From Lineus longissimus (lineage: Eukaryota > Nemertea > Pilidiophora > Heteronemertea > Lineidae), in the NCBI RefSeq assembly GCF_910592395.1, contig NC_088313.1, forward strand, positions 8,246,501 to 8,310,500: DNA of 64,000 nucleotides. The letters run 5' to 3'. Below the pieces are notes generated by a model. It saw nothing but the letters and a program-made list of their open reading frames with translations, was not told the DNA's origin and did not search any database. The translations under genes were made by a program, and so were the position numbers. This document shows, piece by piece, positions 11,276 to 21,082 of the stretch (position 1 is its first letter; each line of letters starts with the position of its first letter).

Positions 11276-12335
11276 CGGCAGGGAGGCTACACATTTCCGG
11301 CTGATCCTTGCCCTCAGCCGGCTGAACTGGAGCTGGTTGTGGGCATGCCCCTATCCAATGCTCTTCGCTGTTGCACCGAAAGCAACGGCGCCCAGGCCCA
11401 GGCCTACCAGGATTGTTACGACGCCAACGTCCGCGCTCCGACCGATCACCACCGCGACCCCGGCCGCGCAACTCCTGGGGAGTTTCGCTATGCGATTGAG
11501 ACAGTTTACCCAAGATGCTATCGAGTTTCGATCCAACATCGGACTCGATCTTAGCCAACCTCTCCTCAACTTGACCTTGAGTCTCGGTCAATTTTCTAAT
11601 GATAGGATGAGTAGCCAGCCCGTCACGCCCTTTGCCAGCGGCATTCACCTCCAAGCTTGGCCCGAACTCAATACCATGTACTCGGGCCCTCCGGCCCAGT
11701 GCCTCATTGTCTCTGAAAAAATTCATGGCCGCCTCCTGCATATGTTCAAAATCCTGGTCATTGTTCTCTAGTTGGATGCGCCGCAAATCCCTACGAACTA
11801 CTGGATCCCGTGCCCCCCTAGTAAACTGTTCCTTCAGAGCATTGTTACGCAACGCGACTATGGCATCTCGCTCAGCCCCAGCGACAGCGGCTTCCCGCAT
11901 TCTACCATACAGACGCATTAATGCACGACTTAAATCCAACAGTGACTCATCCTCAAGCTGACCCCTTGCATGGAAACCTGAACTAAGCGATGACACAGTC
12001 TCCGGTGGGGCGAAACTGGCAGTCAAGACTCGGACCACCCCATCATAATCATTACGTAAACCCTCAGGATGGCATAAAATCTCCTCACGAGCTGACCCAC
12101 CGAGATGGTCCACTAACGCCGCAGCCTTTCTAGCATTATTGTAACCAAGCTGGCGCGCATAAACATCCACCTCCTCTAGCCATTCCCTTAACGTTGGATC
12201 ACCAGGTTTTTTGGGTGTGCCATAGAATTTTGAAAGTTTTACCGTGGGTGCTTGCCGCAGACGAAGATTGCCCAAGGCCGTAGCCAAAGTCTCCGCTAAC
12301 TGACGGTTTGCCTCTGCTAGTTGTGCCGCATCCAT
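11223..12335 (-). CDS. gag: Gyp-A gag polyprotein
   Basis: This is a complete 370-residue gag. It starts MDAAQLAEANRQLAETLATA. A capsid-like helical region follows (PTLREWLEEVDVYARQLGY, ARKAAALVDHLGGSAREEIL), and near the C-terminus there is a CCHC zinc knuckle, CFRCNSEEHWIGAC, flanked by Arg/Gly-rich sequence. Length and layout are normal for Ty3/gypsy gag. No internal stop is present. It overlaps the start of pol in another frame. A leader of about 930 bases separates it from the primer-binding site. Confidence 0.93.
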   Translation of the reverse strand: MDAAQLAEANRQLAETLATALGNLRLRQAPTVKLSKFYGTPKKPGDPTLREWLEEVDVYARQLGYNNARKAAALVDHLGGSAREEILCHPEGLRNDYDGVVRVLTASFAPPETVSSLSSGFHARGQLEDESLLDLSRALMRLYGRMREAAVAGAERDAIVALRNNALKEQFTRGARDPVVRRDLRRIQLENNDQDFEHMQEAAMNFFRDNEALGRRARVHGIEFGPSLEVNAAGKGRDGLATHPIIRKLTETQGQVEERLAKIESDVGSKLDSILGKLSQSHSETPQELRGRGRGGDRSERGRWRRNNPGRPGPGRRCFRCNSEEHWIGACPQPAPVQPAEGKDQPEMCSLPAGGQGSGGRFCAQRRSSW

Positions 12336-13262
12336 TACTACTGTCTTAGATTATACCACTTAATAAATAAACATATAGTCTACACTAGACTTTCTCACTA
12401 ATTGTTTTTAGTACTAAGCTATACTACAATAACACTAACAGGCCCGTTGCCTGACTAAGACAAATTAAGAAATTAATGAACAACACCAATGCAGCAGAGC
12501 AACACCAAATTTGAATTGAACCAAGGTTGACAACCGTGAGGCATCAAAATAATGACTGGACTATTCCAGATAAAATGTAAGGCAAGCACCCTTAACCGTA
12601 AAATAACCTGAATAAAACACCAAGATGCGTGCAACATACATGACATACATGAAATCAAGATGGCAGTGACTCAATACCCATAGATACACCAGACGACCTG
12701 AAGTGCAGTTCAATGAACAGCAACCAACGATGGTCAGGTTTTATACCGTTCTAAAATGATGGCAAAACACTGGTCTAACTAAAATTGTGGCACAATTTAT
12801 AAAATACAAGTGTGGAGAGAGGTTACCAGCACTTCATCCACAGAACACGGTCCTCAGCACCGGTCCAATTTGGGGAAAGCGGGAATTTATAAACCCTCTT
12901 GCCACAATTAAAGTTGGACAAAAATGCGATGTATTAGAAAATACAAAGAAGATTTTAAATACCAAATTGAGTAAAGTAATTAAGTCTCTGCACTGGTACC
13001 ACTTCACAGCACACCATCACTACCAGTCTAGTCGTAGTACAGCATCAGCAGATCAACTAACTGATCAAAGGAGCTTGAAACGTGACATCATCAGCTTAGA
13101 ATGGATGACCGACATCATCCGTCCACCAAGAACACAGCATAGACGGGGACAGGATAGTAGCACCACTGCTACACCAATACACTACAGCACCATCAGCATG
13201 TCACAGACATCCATTGACATCAGCAGGCCGCGATCTCGACATGCACTAGCCTATATGCAGCA
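12336..13262 (-). other. Untranslated leader of Gyp-A
   Basis: The stretch lies between gag and the primer-binding site and would hold the packaging signal. An antisense plus-strand ORF of 182 codons crosses it (12787-13335) but shows no recognisable domain. Confidence 0.6.
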
Positions 13263-13279
13263 TCCCACCGCTGCCACCA
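13263..13279 (-). promoter_or_regulatory. Primer-binding site, tRNA-Leu type (Gyp-A)
   Basis: On the plus strand 13263-13279 reads TCCCACCGCTGCCACCA, which matches the 3' end of animal tRNA-Leu including CCA. It ends two bases from the 5' LTR. The match to tRNA-Leu is from general knowledge of its acceptor and T-arm sequence. Confidence 0.8.
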
Positions 13280-13281
13280 TT

Positions 13282-13959
13282 TGTCGCGGGAAAGGTGACC
13301 TCCTCGAATTGAGTCGAGTTTTCTTTAGTAGCTAGCATATGCTACTTGGATCCGACGGTATCTAAGAGACACCCATACAGTGCTGCAAGTGCAAGTCTGA
13401 GTCCTCCAACACATCAGAGAGGGATAGCCTAGGGAGACATTATCCATTCCACGTCGCAACCAGCTGAAGACAATCCATAACGAGACAAGTGTCTGAAGTA
13501 ACACAATCACGAACAAGGACTACTCCGTCTGCTACACTGCCTTCGGCTTTAGTATCACACTTTTCTCCCTCTACACAAATGTAATAGTACAAGATCCTAG
13601 GTGTAAGACATAGTAAGATAAACATCCGTAACTCCACATGGATGCATTTTAGTACAAGAACCTGGGCAACTTCCGCCCACTTCAACACGTGCGCTGCACT
13701 GTCAAAGGCTCGACTGCGGCCTTTCTTCTGTGAAATTCGGCTTCGGACTCCCCTGCGAGAACCCCGTTGCGCCCTTTTATTGGGACGGGAAAGGAACTTG
13801 TGAAAATGTGAATCAATCAGCCAATCACAGTGCTCGCCGGTTTCACATATTTGTAAAAAGAGGCAGCGCCTCTATCCTAAGATTACGGAATTATTTAAAA
13901 TACGATAGGACCACGTTGACACAGTTTAAATTGAAACGAGATAAATCTACTCCCCGACA
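13282..13959 (-). repeat. 5' LTR of Gyp-A
   Basis: This 678-bp LTR is complete, from TGTCGCGGG to CCCCGACA on the plus strand. On the sense strand it should hold the element's promoter and polyadenylation signal. It is followed by the GTAA target duplication. Confidence 0.95.
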
Positions 13960-14210
13960 GTAACGAGAACCCAAGATATGTTTGGCGAACAACACCAAGG
14001 TCTACATACAAATATGTGCAGAAAAATTAGCCTTCCAGCAATGGTTTGCCTATGGGGTGGGGGGTTCTTTACCTCAAGTAGCCTCCTGCCTACCTTTCAT
14101 TTGCTTTTCTAAGCAAAACACTGGCACTGGCCATAATGCCGTTCTGTATGATCTATATCTGGCATCCCCCCCCAAAGAAAAACAAATAAACAAGCCTACC
14201 ATGCTTTCTT

Positions 14211-14436
14211 TCAGTCTCGGCTTTTTTCTGTGGCAGCAAGTATTACTTTTCGTCTCTGTAATGGCTTCAGGAAAGAGAGTTCCTCTTCCTTGGCAAGCTT
14301 CAAATCAGCAATCGTGCAACAGCCCAGATCGTTCACAAGTTTTTCGGCAATATCCTCACGTTCGTAATCTTTTATCAAAGGGAATAGTCCCGCTAGGAAG
14401 TCCCTGAGACATTTCTCCGGAACACCAGTCTCCATG
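14211..14436 (-). CDS. SAM-type (SAMD3-like) gene, first coding exon
   Basis: After an acceptor-like CGGTTTTTCAG (AG at 14438-14437) the exon opens with ATG at 14435 and encodes METGVPEKCLRDFLAGLFPL and then a helical region with EDIAEKLVNDLGCCTIADL and LKPLQRRKVILAA. The helix pattern and the closing LKPLQRRKVI resemble a SAM domain, a small helical fold that usually mediates protein-protein or RNA contacts. The frame closes at 14211. The donor joining it to the exon at 4234 is not clear: GTAATA inside the domain and GTAGGC just after the stop are candidates, and neither gives the needed phase 1. It starts 270 bases downstream of the zinc-finger/DDE-like gene on the same strand. Confidence 0.55.
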
Positions 14437-14705
14437 CTGAAAAACCGAAACACAGACAACATTATTACTTCTTTGTGAATAGTTAAACTTTTCATCTTAT
14501 CGCACTACATGTAGTCCTTGTTTTTTGTACTGGAGCGATTATGTTTTCAACCAGTTCCTGTCAGGTCGACCAGAGTCAGCAGCTGCGGGCGTCAGCTCTC
14601 TCTACTGCATTGGGAAGGTCAGAGGGTGGAGAAGAGAAGTTGGAAATAATTCTGGGAAAATTGTACCGAATGTGGACCCTCACCATGCTTTATTACATCC
14701 AAATT

Positions 14706-16354
14706 CTACTGAGCGCCCAAGTAGTCCCCGAGGCAAATGGAGTGCTTCAGGGCAATGTAGGTTATGTTGCTTCGATTGTATGCTGACAGTGGTTGTCCAT
14801 CTAGCAATGCGCTGAAATCAATGCATTGCATTTCAATTTCATCCTCTGAACTTTCAAGTTGATACAAGCCAAGAGCAGGATCTATGCAGCTTGTTTGTAT
14901 CCTCACAATTAAATGGCATTTGCCATTATTGACAAAATCATCATTCAGGATGAATGACTCAATTTTAGCAAATGACAGATTAAATCGTGTCACACCAGGA
15001 CACCTGACCACAACATAGTCTCCTCTGGAAAACCGCATCTCATTTACTATGACACATCCTGAAATAGAAACATCATTGCCATCATGTTGTCCACATTTTT
15101 TCACTGCATTTGCTAGGGAAGTACTGTACAAATCGGGAAAAAACGGAATGGAACGATCCGCAGACACACCCAGGCTGAAGTATTGCCCTTGACGACAATA
15201 AGCTTGAAAAAGCTGGTGTTTTGTGGCCAGCGACTTAGTTATGTTGATGACGTTTGGGCTGTGGCGAACATGTGTTTTAAAGAAGGAATGTTTACTTTCA
15301 AATTTTAGAGTCCACAATCTTATAAGCGGACCAAATTTGAAAATCAGTTCGGGGTAGTGGTGAAGGTAGTGGTGCTTCGGCCGCAACTTGTGATCAAATA
15401 ATCATCGACCAAACTCTGCAGATAGAATATCTGTCCTTCTGAGATCCTGGGTGCACAGACTAGCTCGACAATCTGCCTTAGAAGAAGTATCAATAGCCAA
15501 GTTTCATCTTCACTGTTCACTATCTTGCCATGTAAGAACAATGGCAGATTTCTAAGTAGACACCAGTTCTGTGTAGCATGACCAATAAGTTTATCTGCTT
15601 GGTTGGCCAACTCCGGTGGCTTGTCTCTGTCATCGAAACCTTTCAGTTTAGTTACCCGAATAGATCTGTTCAAGAAATCATATGTGAACCACTTTTTCTT
15701 TACAAGGTCTTTTATCAGTAATGCTAAGTCATACCTGACAATCCCTTCAAAAAGGTCGTGTCCCAAGCAGGGAGGTAGACCAGGCTGGCAGACGTGAAAG
15801 AATTTCAGACAATTGAAGGGTGAAGAAAACTGAATTCCTTAGTAAGACACTTCCTCGGTTTCCTGCAAGTATTCAACTACTTCTGAATAATTTTCAGGTG
15901 TTCTCTGTTCAGAAATGAAAAGTTCATCTTCACTAAATTCGACTCGTCTTATCTCACAATATCGACAAATGAAAGGGTGGGTGGAAAAGTTTTCAGAAAA
16001 TCCCCCTAAGCAGTGACTGCCTAAATTGTCACCCAAAATGAAGAGCAATGATGCCAATACATTTTTCTTGCCATGTACTGTAACTCCACGTTCCTCAATG
16101 TCTTTTAGATCAGCCACAAGCTTCTCAAGTATTTTCTGCGTACCAAAATACTTGAAATCTTTCTCTCGACAGAGCAGCACCAGCTGCATTGGTTCAACCT
16201 TTGAGCGACAAAGAGGAAAAAGGTGCCCAAAAGTTAGATATACTGCCAGAATCTTATGTTTGTTACGGGCAGATCCTAATGGGTTAACCACTTCAAAGGC
16301 ATCTTGATAAATAAACAGAACCACTGCATCAGGATCACTGCCAAACAGGCCATG
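14706..16354 (-). pseudogene. Zinc-finger/DDE-like protein, C-terminal catalytic-like half (broken)
   Basis: This continues the protein that begins at 19737, beyond the LTR-B insertion. It contains LFIYQDAFEVVNPLGS, then FILGDNLGSHCLGGF with CRYC, then GHDLFEGIVRYDLAL, PKHHYLHHYPELIFKFGPL and a KHSFFK motif, ending LKHSICLGDYLGAQ. I recognise the order from a widespread uncharacterised animal family. The Asp, Asp and Glu in the first three motifs resemble an RNase H-fold DDE transposase of the CACTA/CMC type, which is inference. It carries an in-frame TAA at 15841-15839 and a frameshift near 15386, just before PKHHY. It is probably non-functional here. Confidence 0.65.
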
Positions 16355-16358
16355 CTGT

Positions 16359-16993
16359 TGTTACAGATCGGTAGCTTGTTTAGTCTTTGCTTGTACATGT
16401 ACTTGACAGTTTAAGTAGGCCTATATTTTGGTGAATCATAACAGGGTTTTTGTCTGTGCCGTGCCCAATCAAGGTCGTCATTTCTTATTTTAGCATGTGA
16501 TTAGATAATGTTTGATGATATGTTTTGTAACTCGACATTGACGCTATGACAACGAAATATTATTGACGTAGGCACGAGTTTCATAAGGTGTACTTTGATG
16601 TATTATGTCATTTGGCATATATAAGTTATTGGCCAGCTGACCTGCTGATGGGACTGTTGCTATGCGATTAGAAAATATTTGGGTCCATACGTGGCCTTCG
16701 GGCGGAGTTCTGGAATAGCTGTCCGTACGACAACACCTGTACAGGAAACGCTGCCGTTCTCGTTTCTCGTTTATTATCTATCATCTATCTCGTCTATACA
16801 GCCCTTATATATTTTGGAAGCCCAAGAATTACGTTTTTAAGTAAAGTACAAATAGTGATTTTCTTGTTTTGTCGGATTCACAATCCTAGAGAAACCTGCA
16901 GTTCCTTCTACAGACGTGCTCTCCAGTAACCTTCTATCGACTGCTGGATGGGAGCAAGATCCTCGGAAAATACGTAGCTAGCAAACTACAACA
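16359..16993 (+). repeat. 5' LTR of LTR-B
   Basis: This 635-bp copy is nearly identical to 17956-18590. Differences include GGGCGG versus GGGGGG and a small cluster after CGTTTCTCGTTT. Confidence 0.93.
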
Positions 16994-17011
16994 TGGTGGA
17001 GAACCCGGGTA
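16994..17011 (+). promoter_or_regulatory. Primer-binding site candidate of LTR-B
   Basis: The sequence TGGTGGAGAACCCGGGTA begins directly after the LTR with TGG, the complement of a tRNA CCA end. I could not assign the tRNA. Confidence 0.55.
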
Positions 17012-17056
17012 TTTGAAACATCATCGTCATCGTGGAAGGAACCTCACAAAACAAGA

Positions 17057-17698
17057 ATGGCTGTTCTACTCCCTGTGGACTTGGAAATATTATTACGAAC
17101 AAACAGACTATGTGTGCAATACGCCACTTGGAACTTAAGCACTAGTTCAGAGGGATTTACAGTGACTCTAGAATGGTTAAGGTATAGTGATGCACCTGTT
17201 ATTCCATTTAATCAAAACTACCATTTAATTGACAATAGATTGTTTAGCTACGGCGGCTGGAAACCTCCATCAAAACGAGATCGTGATCGTGAGCGCTTTG
17301 AAAGATTTTTGAACAGGAAGAAGTTAAACAGTGATTTCAAACCAGTTACGAAAAGTGAGGAAAAATCGGTGCAGGTGTGCATCTGTGAAAACATGCTTGC
17401 AGATGTACCGGACTTTATGGAGGACATTCGTTACGTCATGTGCATTAATGAGACCGGTAAAGAGGATGCCAATGCAGAATTACACAACTCGTCGGAATCA
17501 GCCTGTGATTCGTCCTTGATATATAATTCCACCAGTACACAGACTACCAAAACCATATCTGAAGCCAGGGAGGAAATATATTTGAAACAGGGAATAGCTC
17601 AAGTCAACAGACCCGTGGAGGACTGTGTTTGGCGCGTCGTTCGAAGCCATTTAGACCGGATCGCAAGCCCAAAGGCTTACACCTACATCTATGATTGA
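17057..17698 (+). CDS. LTR-B accessory ORF, 213 codons, unknown function
   Basis: This is the only long frame inside LTR-B. It begins MAVLLPVDLEILLRTNRL, continues with a beta-like stretch (EGFTVTLEWLRYSD) and then a basic patch, KPPSKRDRDRERFERFLNRK, before an acidic and Ser/Thr-rich C-terminal half. There is no capsid-like region, zinc knuckle, protease or RT. Similar short proteins with a Trp-containing strand followed by a Ser-x-x-Arg-Arg-Asp-type basic helix occur in many invertebrate genomes in my memory, but I know no function. The basic segment could bind nucleic acid. The ORF is intact, which suggests that it is selected for or young. Confidence 0.6.
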   Translation: MAVLLPVDLEILLRTNRLCVQYATWNLSTSSEGFTVTLEWLRYSDAPVIPFNQNYHLIDNRLFSYGGWKPPSKRDRDRERFERFLNRKKLNSDFKPVTKSEEKSVQVCICENMLADVPDFMEDIRYVMCINETGKEDANAELHNSSESACDSSLIYNSTSTQTTKTISEAREEIYLKQGIAQVNRPVEDCVWRVVRSHLDRIASPKAYTYIYD

Positions 17699-17955
17699 AA
17701 ACGAAGATACTGCTTTCCTACAGCAGAGCCAACTAGCCCCGGGATCAAACCCCCCTAACCAAGGGAGAACATTCCGCGCCCGTAGAAGTCGGCCATTCCG
17801 ACCAGGAGACGGTAGTACCCGAATTGGAAATATTACTTAGCTATAACTGTGATGAACAGAATTAGATTAACTTGGTTATAACGACGATTGACATTCGATT
17901 AATGGACTATTTGTCTTTTTAAGATTCGGGACGAATCTTCTCCAAAGGGGGGAGT

Positions 17956-18590
17956 TGTTACAGATCGGTAGCTTGTTTAGTCTTTGCTTGTACATGTACT
18001 TGACAGTTTAAGTAGGCCTATATTTTGGTGAATCATAACAGGGTTTTTGTCTGTGCCGTGCCCAATCAAGGTCGTCATTTCTTATTTTAGCATGTGATTA
18101 GATAATGTTTGATGATATGTTTTGTAACTCGACATTGACGCTATGACAACGAAATATTATTGACGTAGGCACGAGTTTCATAAGGTGTACTTTGATGTAT
18201 TATGTCATTTGGCATATATAAGTTATTGGCCAGCTGACCTGCTGATGGGACTGTTGCTATGCGATTAGAAAATATTTGGGTCCATACGTGGCCTTCGGGG
18301 GGAGTTCTGGAATAGCTGTCCGTACGACAACACCTGTACAGGAAACGCTGCCGTTCTCGTTTCTCGTTTCTCATCGATCATCTATCTCGTCTATACAGCC
18401 CTTATATATTTTGGAAGCCCAAGAATTACGTTTTTAAGTAAAGTACAAATAGTGATTTTCTTGTTTTGTCGGATTCACAATCCTAGAGAAACCTGCAGTT
18501 CCTTCTACAGACGTGCTCTCCAGTAGCCTTCTATCGACTGCTGGATGGCAGCAAGATCCTCGGAAAATACGTAGCTAGCAAACTACAACA
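17956..18590 (+). repeat. 3' LTR of LTR-B
   Basis: This 635-bp partner of 16359-16993 is preceded by the purine tract at about 17944-17955 and followed by the CTGT target duplication. Confidence 0.93.
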
Positions 18591-18594
18591 CTGT

Positions 18595-19737
18595 TGGAAA
18601 ATCTCCCCATCCATGAAATCTGAGTATATTCCAGGTTCAGAGACATGTTGAGTTTCATACTGCTTTTGCACCGATTTATCTCTAAAAAATGCCTCTATTG
18701 TCTCTTTAATGGGCACATACTGATAATGTCGCTCGACGTTATTGCCATCTCTACCTAACATGACAGACACAGGGGCAACAAAATCAAATTTGTCTCTGTA
18801 GAATTTTTTTCTACAGTAATCTGTTCGCAAGGGACCGTCAGTACTGTGGACGCTTTAAAAAGAAATCATTATCAAACACCTCATGAATGATGCCTTCTAC
18901 AGATTCTTGGGGAATTCCTTCATCGAGAAGGGACTTCTTTAATTGTGACAACAATTCCTGTCGGCTAATATCATAGAACCCCCTAATACTTGAAATGATT
19001 TCTTGAACAACTGTCTGAGGAAGGTGGAACTTTGATTCCAATTTTAGATAGAACAAAGCAATGTTTTCAAGAAATGCATCCTGAGTTAAAGATTCCTCAT
19101 CAGCCGTTTCACTTTGGAAATCATCATCCGGGCTGGGCGGCTGCTCAGTCACGTCAATGTTGTCATCATGTTCCAGATTGTCACCATTGTTCAGATGCTG
19201 ATCATGAATGATGAACGCAGTATCATCAACAGCTGCATGACTTTCACCTTCACCAGGATCACTGGTCCCACTATCAGGAAACTTGTTTTTGATAGTATGA
19301 TGACGTGACAAATGGCATGTGAAGGAAGACTTCACTTTGTACCTCACATCACAGCCATAAGCGCATTTCATCTCAACACCATCAGCAATATGATTGCGAA
19401 CATGACTGACTAGCAAAGCACAACTATCACATATTTTCTTGCAATGATGGCAAGTAAGATTCCTATCAATCTGGTCGTTCACCTCATTCTCCTGGTTTGT
19501 CTGACTTGGCGTCCTGAGAGGAGGACTCGTATGTAGCCTATCCTTACACTTATTTCTGAATTCAGGATGATCTTTTGTTAAATGAGTATTGAAGGTCTGA
19601 TATACTCTAAAGAACCTACAACAACCTGGAACTCCACATGGAAAATCTGAGCGGTTTAAATGTCTGTGCAGTGAGTAATGATGCCTGTAATTCTTTGGTG
19701 AATTGGACTTATAATGGCAATGATGGCATTTGTACAT
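18595..19737 (-). pseudogene. Zinc-finger/DDE-like protein, N-terminal half with four C2H2 fingers
   Basis: The ATG at 19737 begins MYKCHHCHYKSNSPKNYRHH. Four C2H2-type fingers are visible in the first 160 residues: CHHC with HHYSLH, CGVPGC with HLTKDH, CHHC with HVRNH, and CAYGC with HLSRHH. An acidic linker and a helical region follow. The frame stops at TAC TGA near 18838 and resumes one base away as STDGPLRTDYCRKK, then FDFVAPVSVMLGRD and YQYVPIKETI, so an indel is present near 18835-18840. It is cut at 18594 by LTR-B and continues at 16354. Zinc fingers fused to a DDE-like region would fit a transposase that recognises its own ends, which is inference. Confidence 0.7.
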
Positions 19738-20370
19738 GATTGATCATAGAAAAATGAGATAGCAGCTTACCAGTGGACTGACGGAGAGACAGCAGTTGTA
19801 AGAGCATACACTCAGAGCCAGGATCTGAAAGTAAGAATATAATAATTACTCTGTTGTGTTGTGACATACTGCTTGCTGGCGCATTATGAGCCAAAGACAT
19901 GGATATAATGAGCGACAGCCAGCAGTGTTACACCATGACAGTGCTCAAAATGCCATCTAACATCTAACAATCCCATCAACGCCAACTAACGGTCAGGATC
20001 TTCGCTAGAAGGATGTAGGCCCTACAGCATGTAGGCCTAGCCTTTACCTAAGTAGGCATAGCTACACATTATGAAAGCAACTGCCAACCCTATAGGCCTA
20101 CTACTTGCTTCCCCATCTGTGCAGCAGCAGGGCATACACACATCCATCAATGACCATGCATGATAACACCACGTTTGCACGTGTACAATGCATGGCAATG
20201 CATTGAAAGCATACCGGCGGCGGCGACACACATTCCCAGCTCATTCATGCAAACAAATCAAGTTATCAACTCGAAATTATGCGTTCAACCTTACGACTAA
20301 CTTATGCACTTTATGTATGTCGCAGCAACATATCACAATTGTGTGTTAAACGTGGGAAATTGTTCAATTT
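19738..20370. other. Upstream flank of the zinc-finger gene, no gene seen
   Basis: No coding, RNA or element signal is supported. Several TAGGCC words occur (20028-20040, 20091-20099). Confidence 0.4.
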
Positions 20371-20530
20371 TTAGCTCAGCTGACAAAGTCAGCGGAGCTA
20401 GTAGAATAGCTGTTCAAATGGTGTCCGTCCTGCAATCCATCCATCTAGGGACCCATCTGTGGACAAAATTGGACATTTCTGATTGGGAAGGCCTAGCCAC
20501 TTCGTTGACGGTGCTAAATTAGGAGTTGCC
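20371..20530 (+). repeat. Hairpin-headed interspersed repeat, copy 1
   Basis: It begins TTTTAGCTCAGCTGAC, and positions 20373-20399 form an imperfect palindrome, with arms AGCTCAGCTGAC and GTCAGCGGAGCT around AAA. The text then runs into GTGTCCGTCC and GGACAAAATTGG. The right end is unclear. The same head type occurs at 60675. Confidence 0.55.
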
Positions 20531-20987
20531 CAAGGTGAACTCAAAACACGAAAAATCAGCGCGATCCGACCTGTATTAAGAGAATGAGGTCATTTCGCGT
20601 TTAGATTTATTTCCCTTTTTACCTCGGTCCACAGAGCAAATATTGTTTTCAAATGTGGCTGAATATTTTTTAATATTTTTTCATTTTTTACTTTTAATGG
20701 AATTTATATGGTTTTCACCGCCAGTTGGCGCTGCAGGCACATTGACTGAATTTTGGCGATTTCAAATTTGGCGGTGGCTCAACTTTTTGCAAGCAGTGCC
20801 GCTGATTGGCCGATCGATAGAAGAGATGCCACCATTTAAAAATGGCGGTAGTCGCTGCTTCAATGAAGATGAGTGAACTTTCTCATGTTCAATCGGTTGA
20901 TACTCTTTTAATCAACATGACTATGTACCTGAAATTTGTTTAGGTACTGAAAAGAGTCTATATAATTCAGATTTATCGATAGTTTTT

Positions 20988-21038
20988 AGCTCACCTCTTA
21001 GCAGAGGTGAGCTTATCCCATACCGTGGCGTCCGTCGT

Positions 21039-21082
<44 letters not shown>

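Larger units (their letters stand above)
4346..13959 (-). mobile_element. Ty3/gypsy LTR retrotransposon Gyp-A, full length with lesions
   Basis: The element is 9,614 bp with LTRs beginning TGTCG and ending CGACA, and a 4-bp target duplication GTAA (4342-4345 and 13960-13963). It runs on the minus strand: 5' LTR 13282-13959, tRNA-Leu-type primer site 13263-13279, gag 12335-11223, pol 11275-6990, a 2.4-kb non-coding 3' region, a purine-rich tract at 4567-4557 and a shortened 3' LTR 4346-4556. The shared 211 LTR bases differ at one position, so insertion was recent. It lies in an intron of the SAM-type gene. Pol is disabled by a frameshift at about 8965-8970. Confidence 0.93.
16359..18590 (+). 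mobile_element. Short non-autonomous LTR retrotransposon LTR-B
   Basis: The element is 2,232 bp with 635-bp LTRs (16359-16993 and 17956-18590) that begin TGTTACAG and end ACAACA. It has a 4-bp target duplication CTGT (16355-16358 and 18591-18594), a primer-site candidate directly after the left LTR and a purine tract (AAAGGGGGGAG) before the right LTR. It is inserted in the coding sequence of the zinc-finger/DDE-like gene, whose frame continues exactly when the element plus one duplication is removed. The LTRs differ at only a handful of positions. There is no RT or integrase, only one 213-codon ORF, so it must depend on an autonomous relative. Confidence 0.93.

Noticed and set aside
12787-13335. 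182-codon plus-strand ORF in the Gyp-A leader and LTR
   Set aside because: It is antisense to the element, crosses the leader and primer-binding site into the LTR, and shows no domain. It is most likely a chance ORF.
15839-15841. TAA as a natural stop separating two genes
   Set aside because: The frame continues with family-like text (FHVCQPGLPPCLGHDLFEG) directly after it, so a nonsense mutation is more likely.
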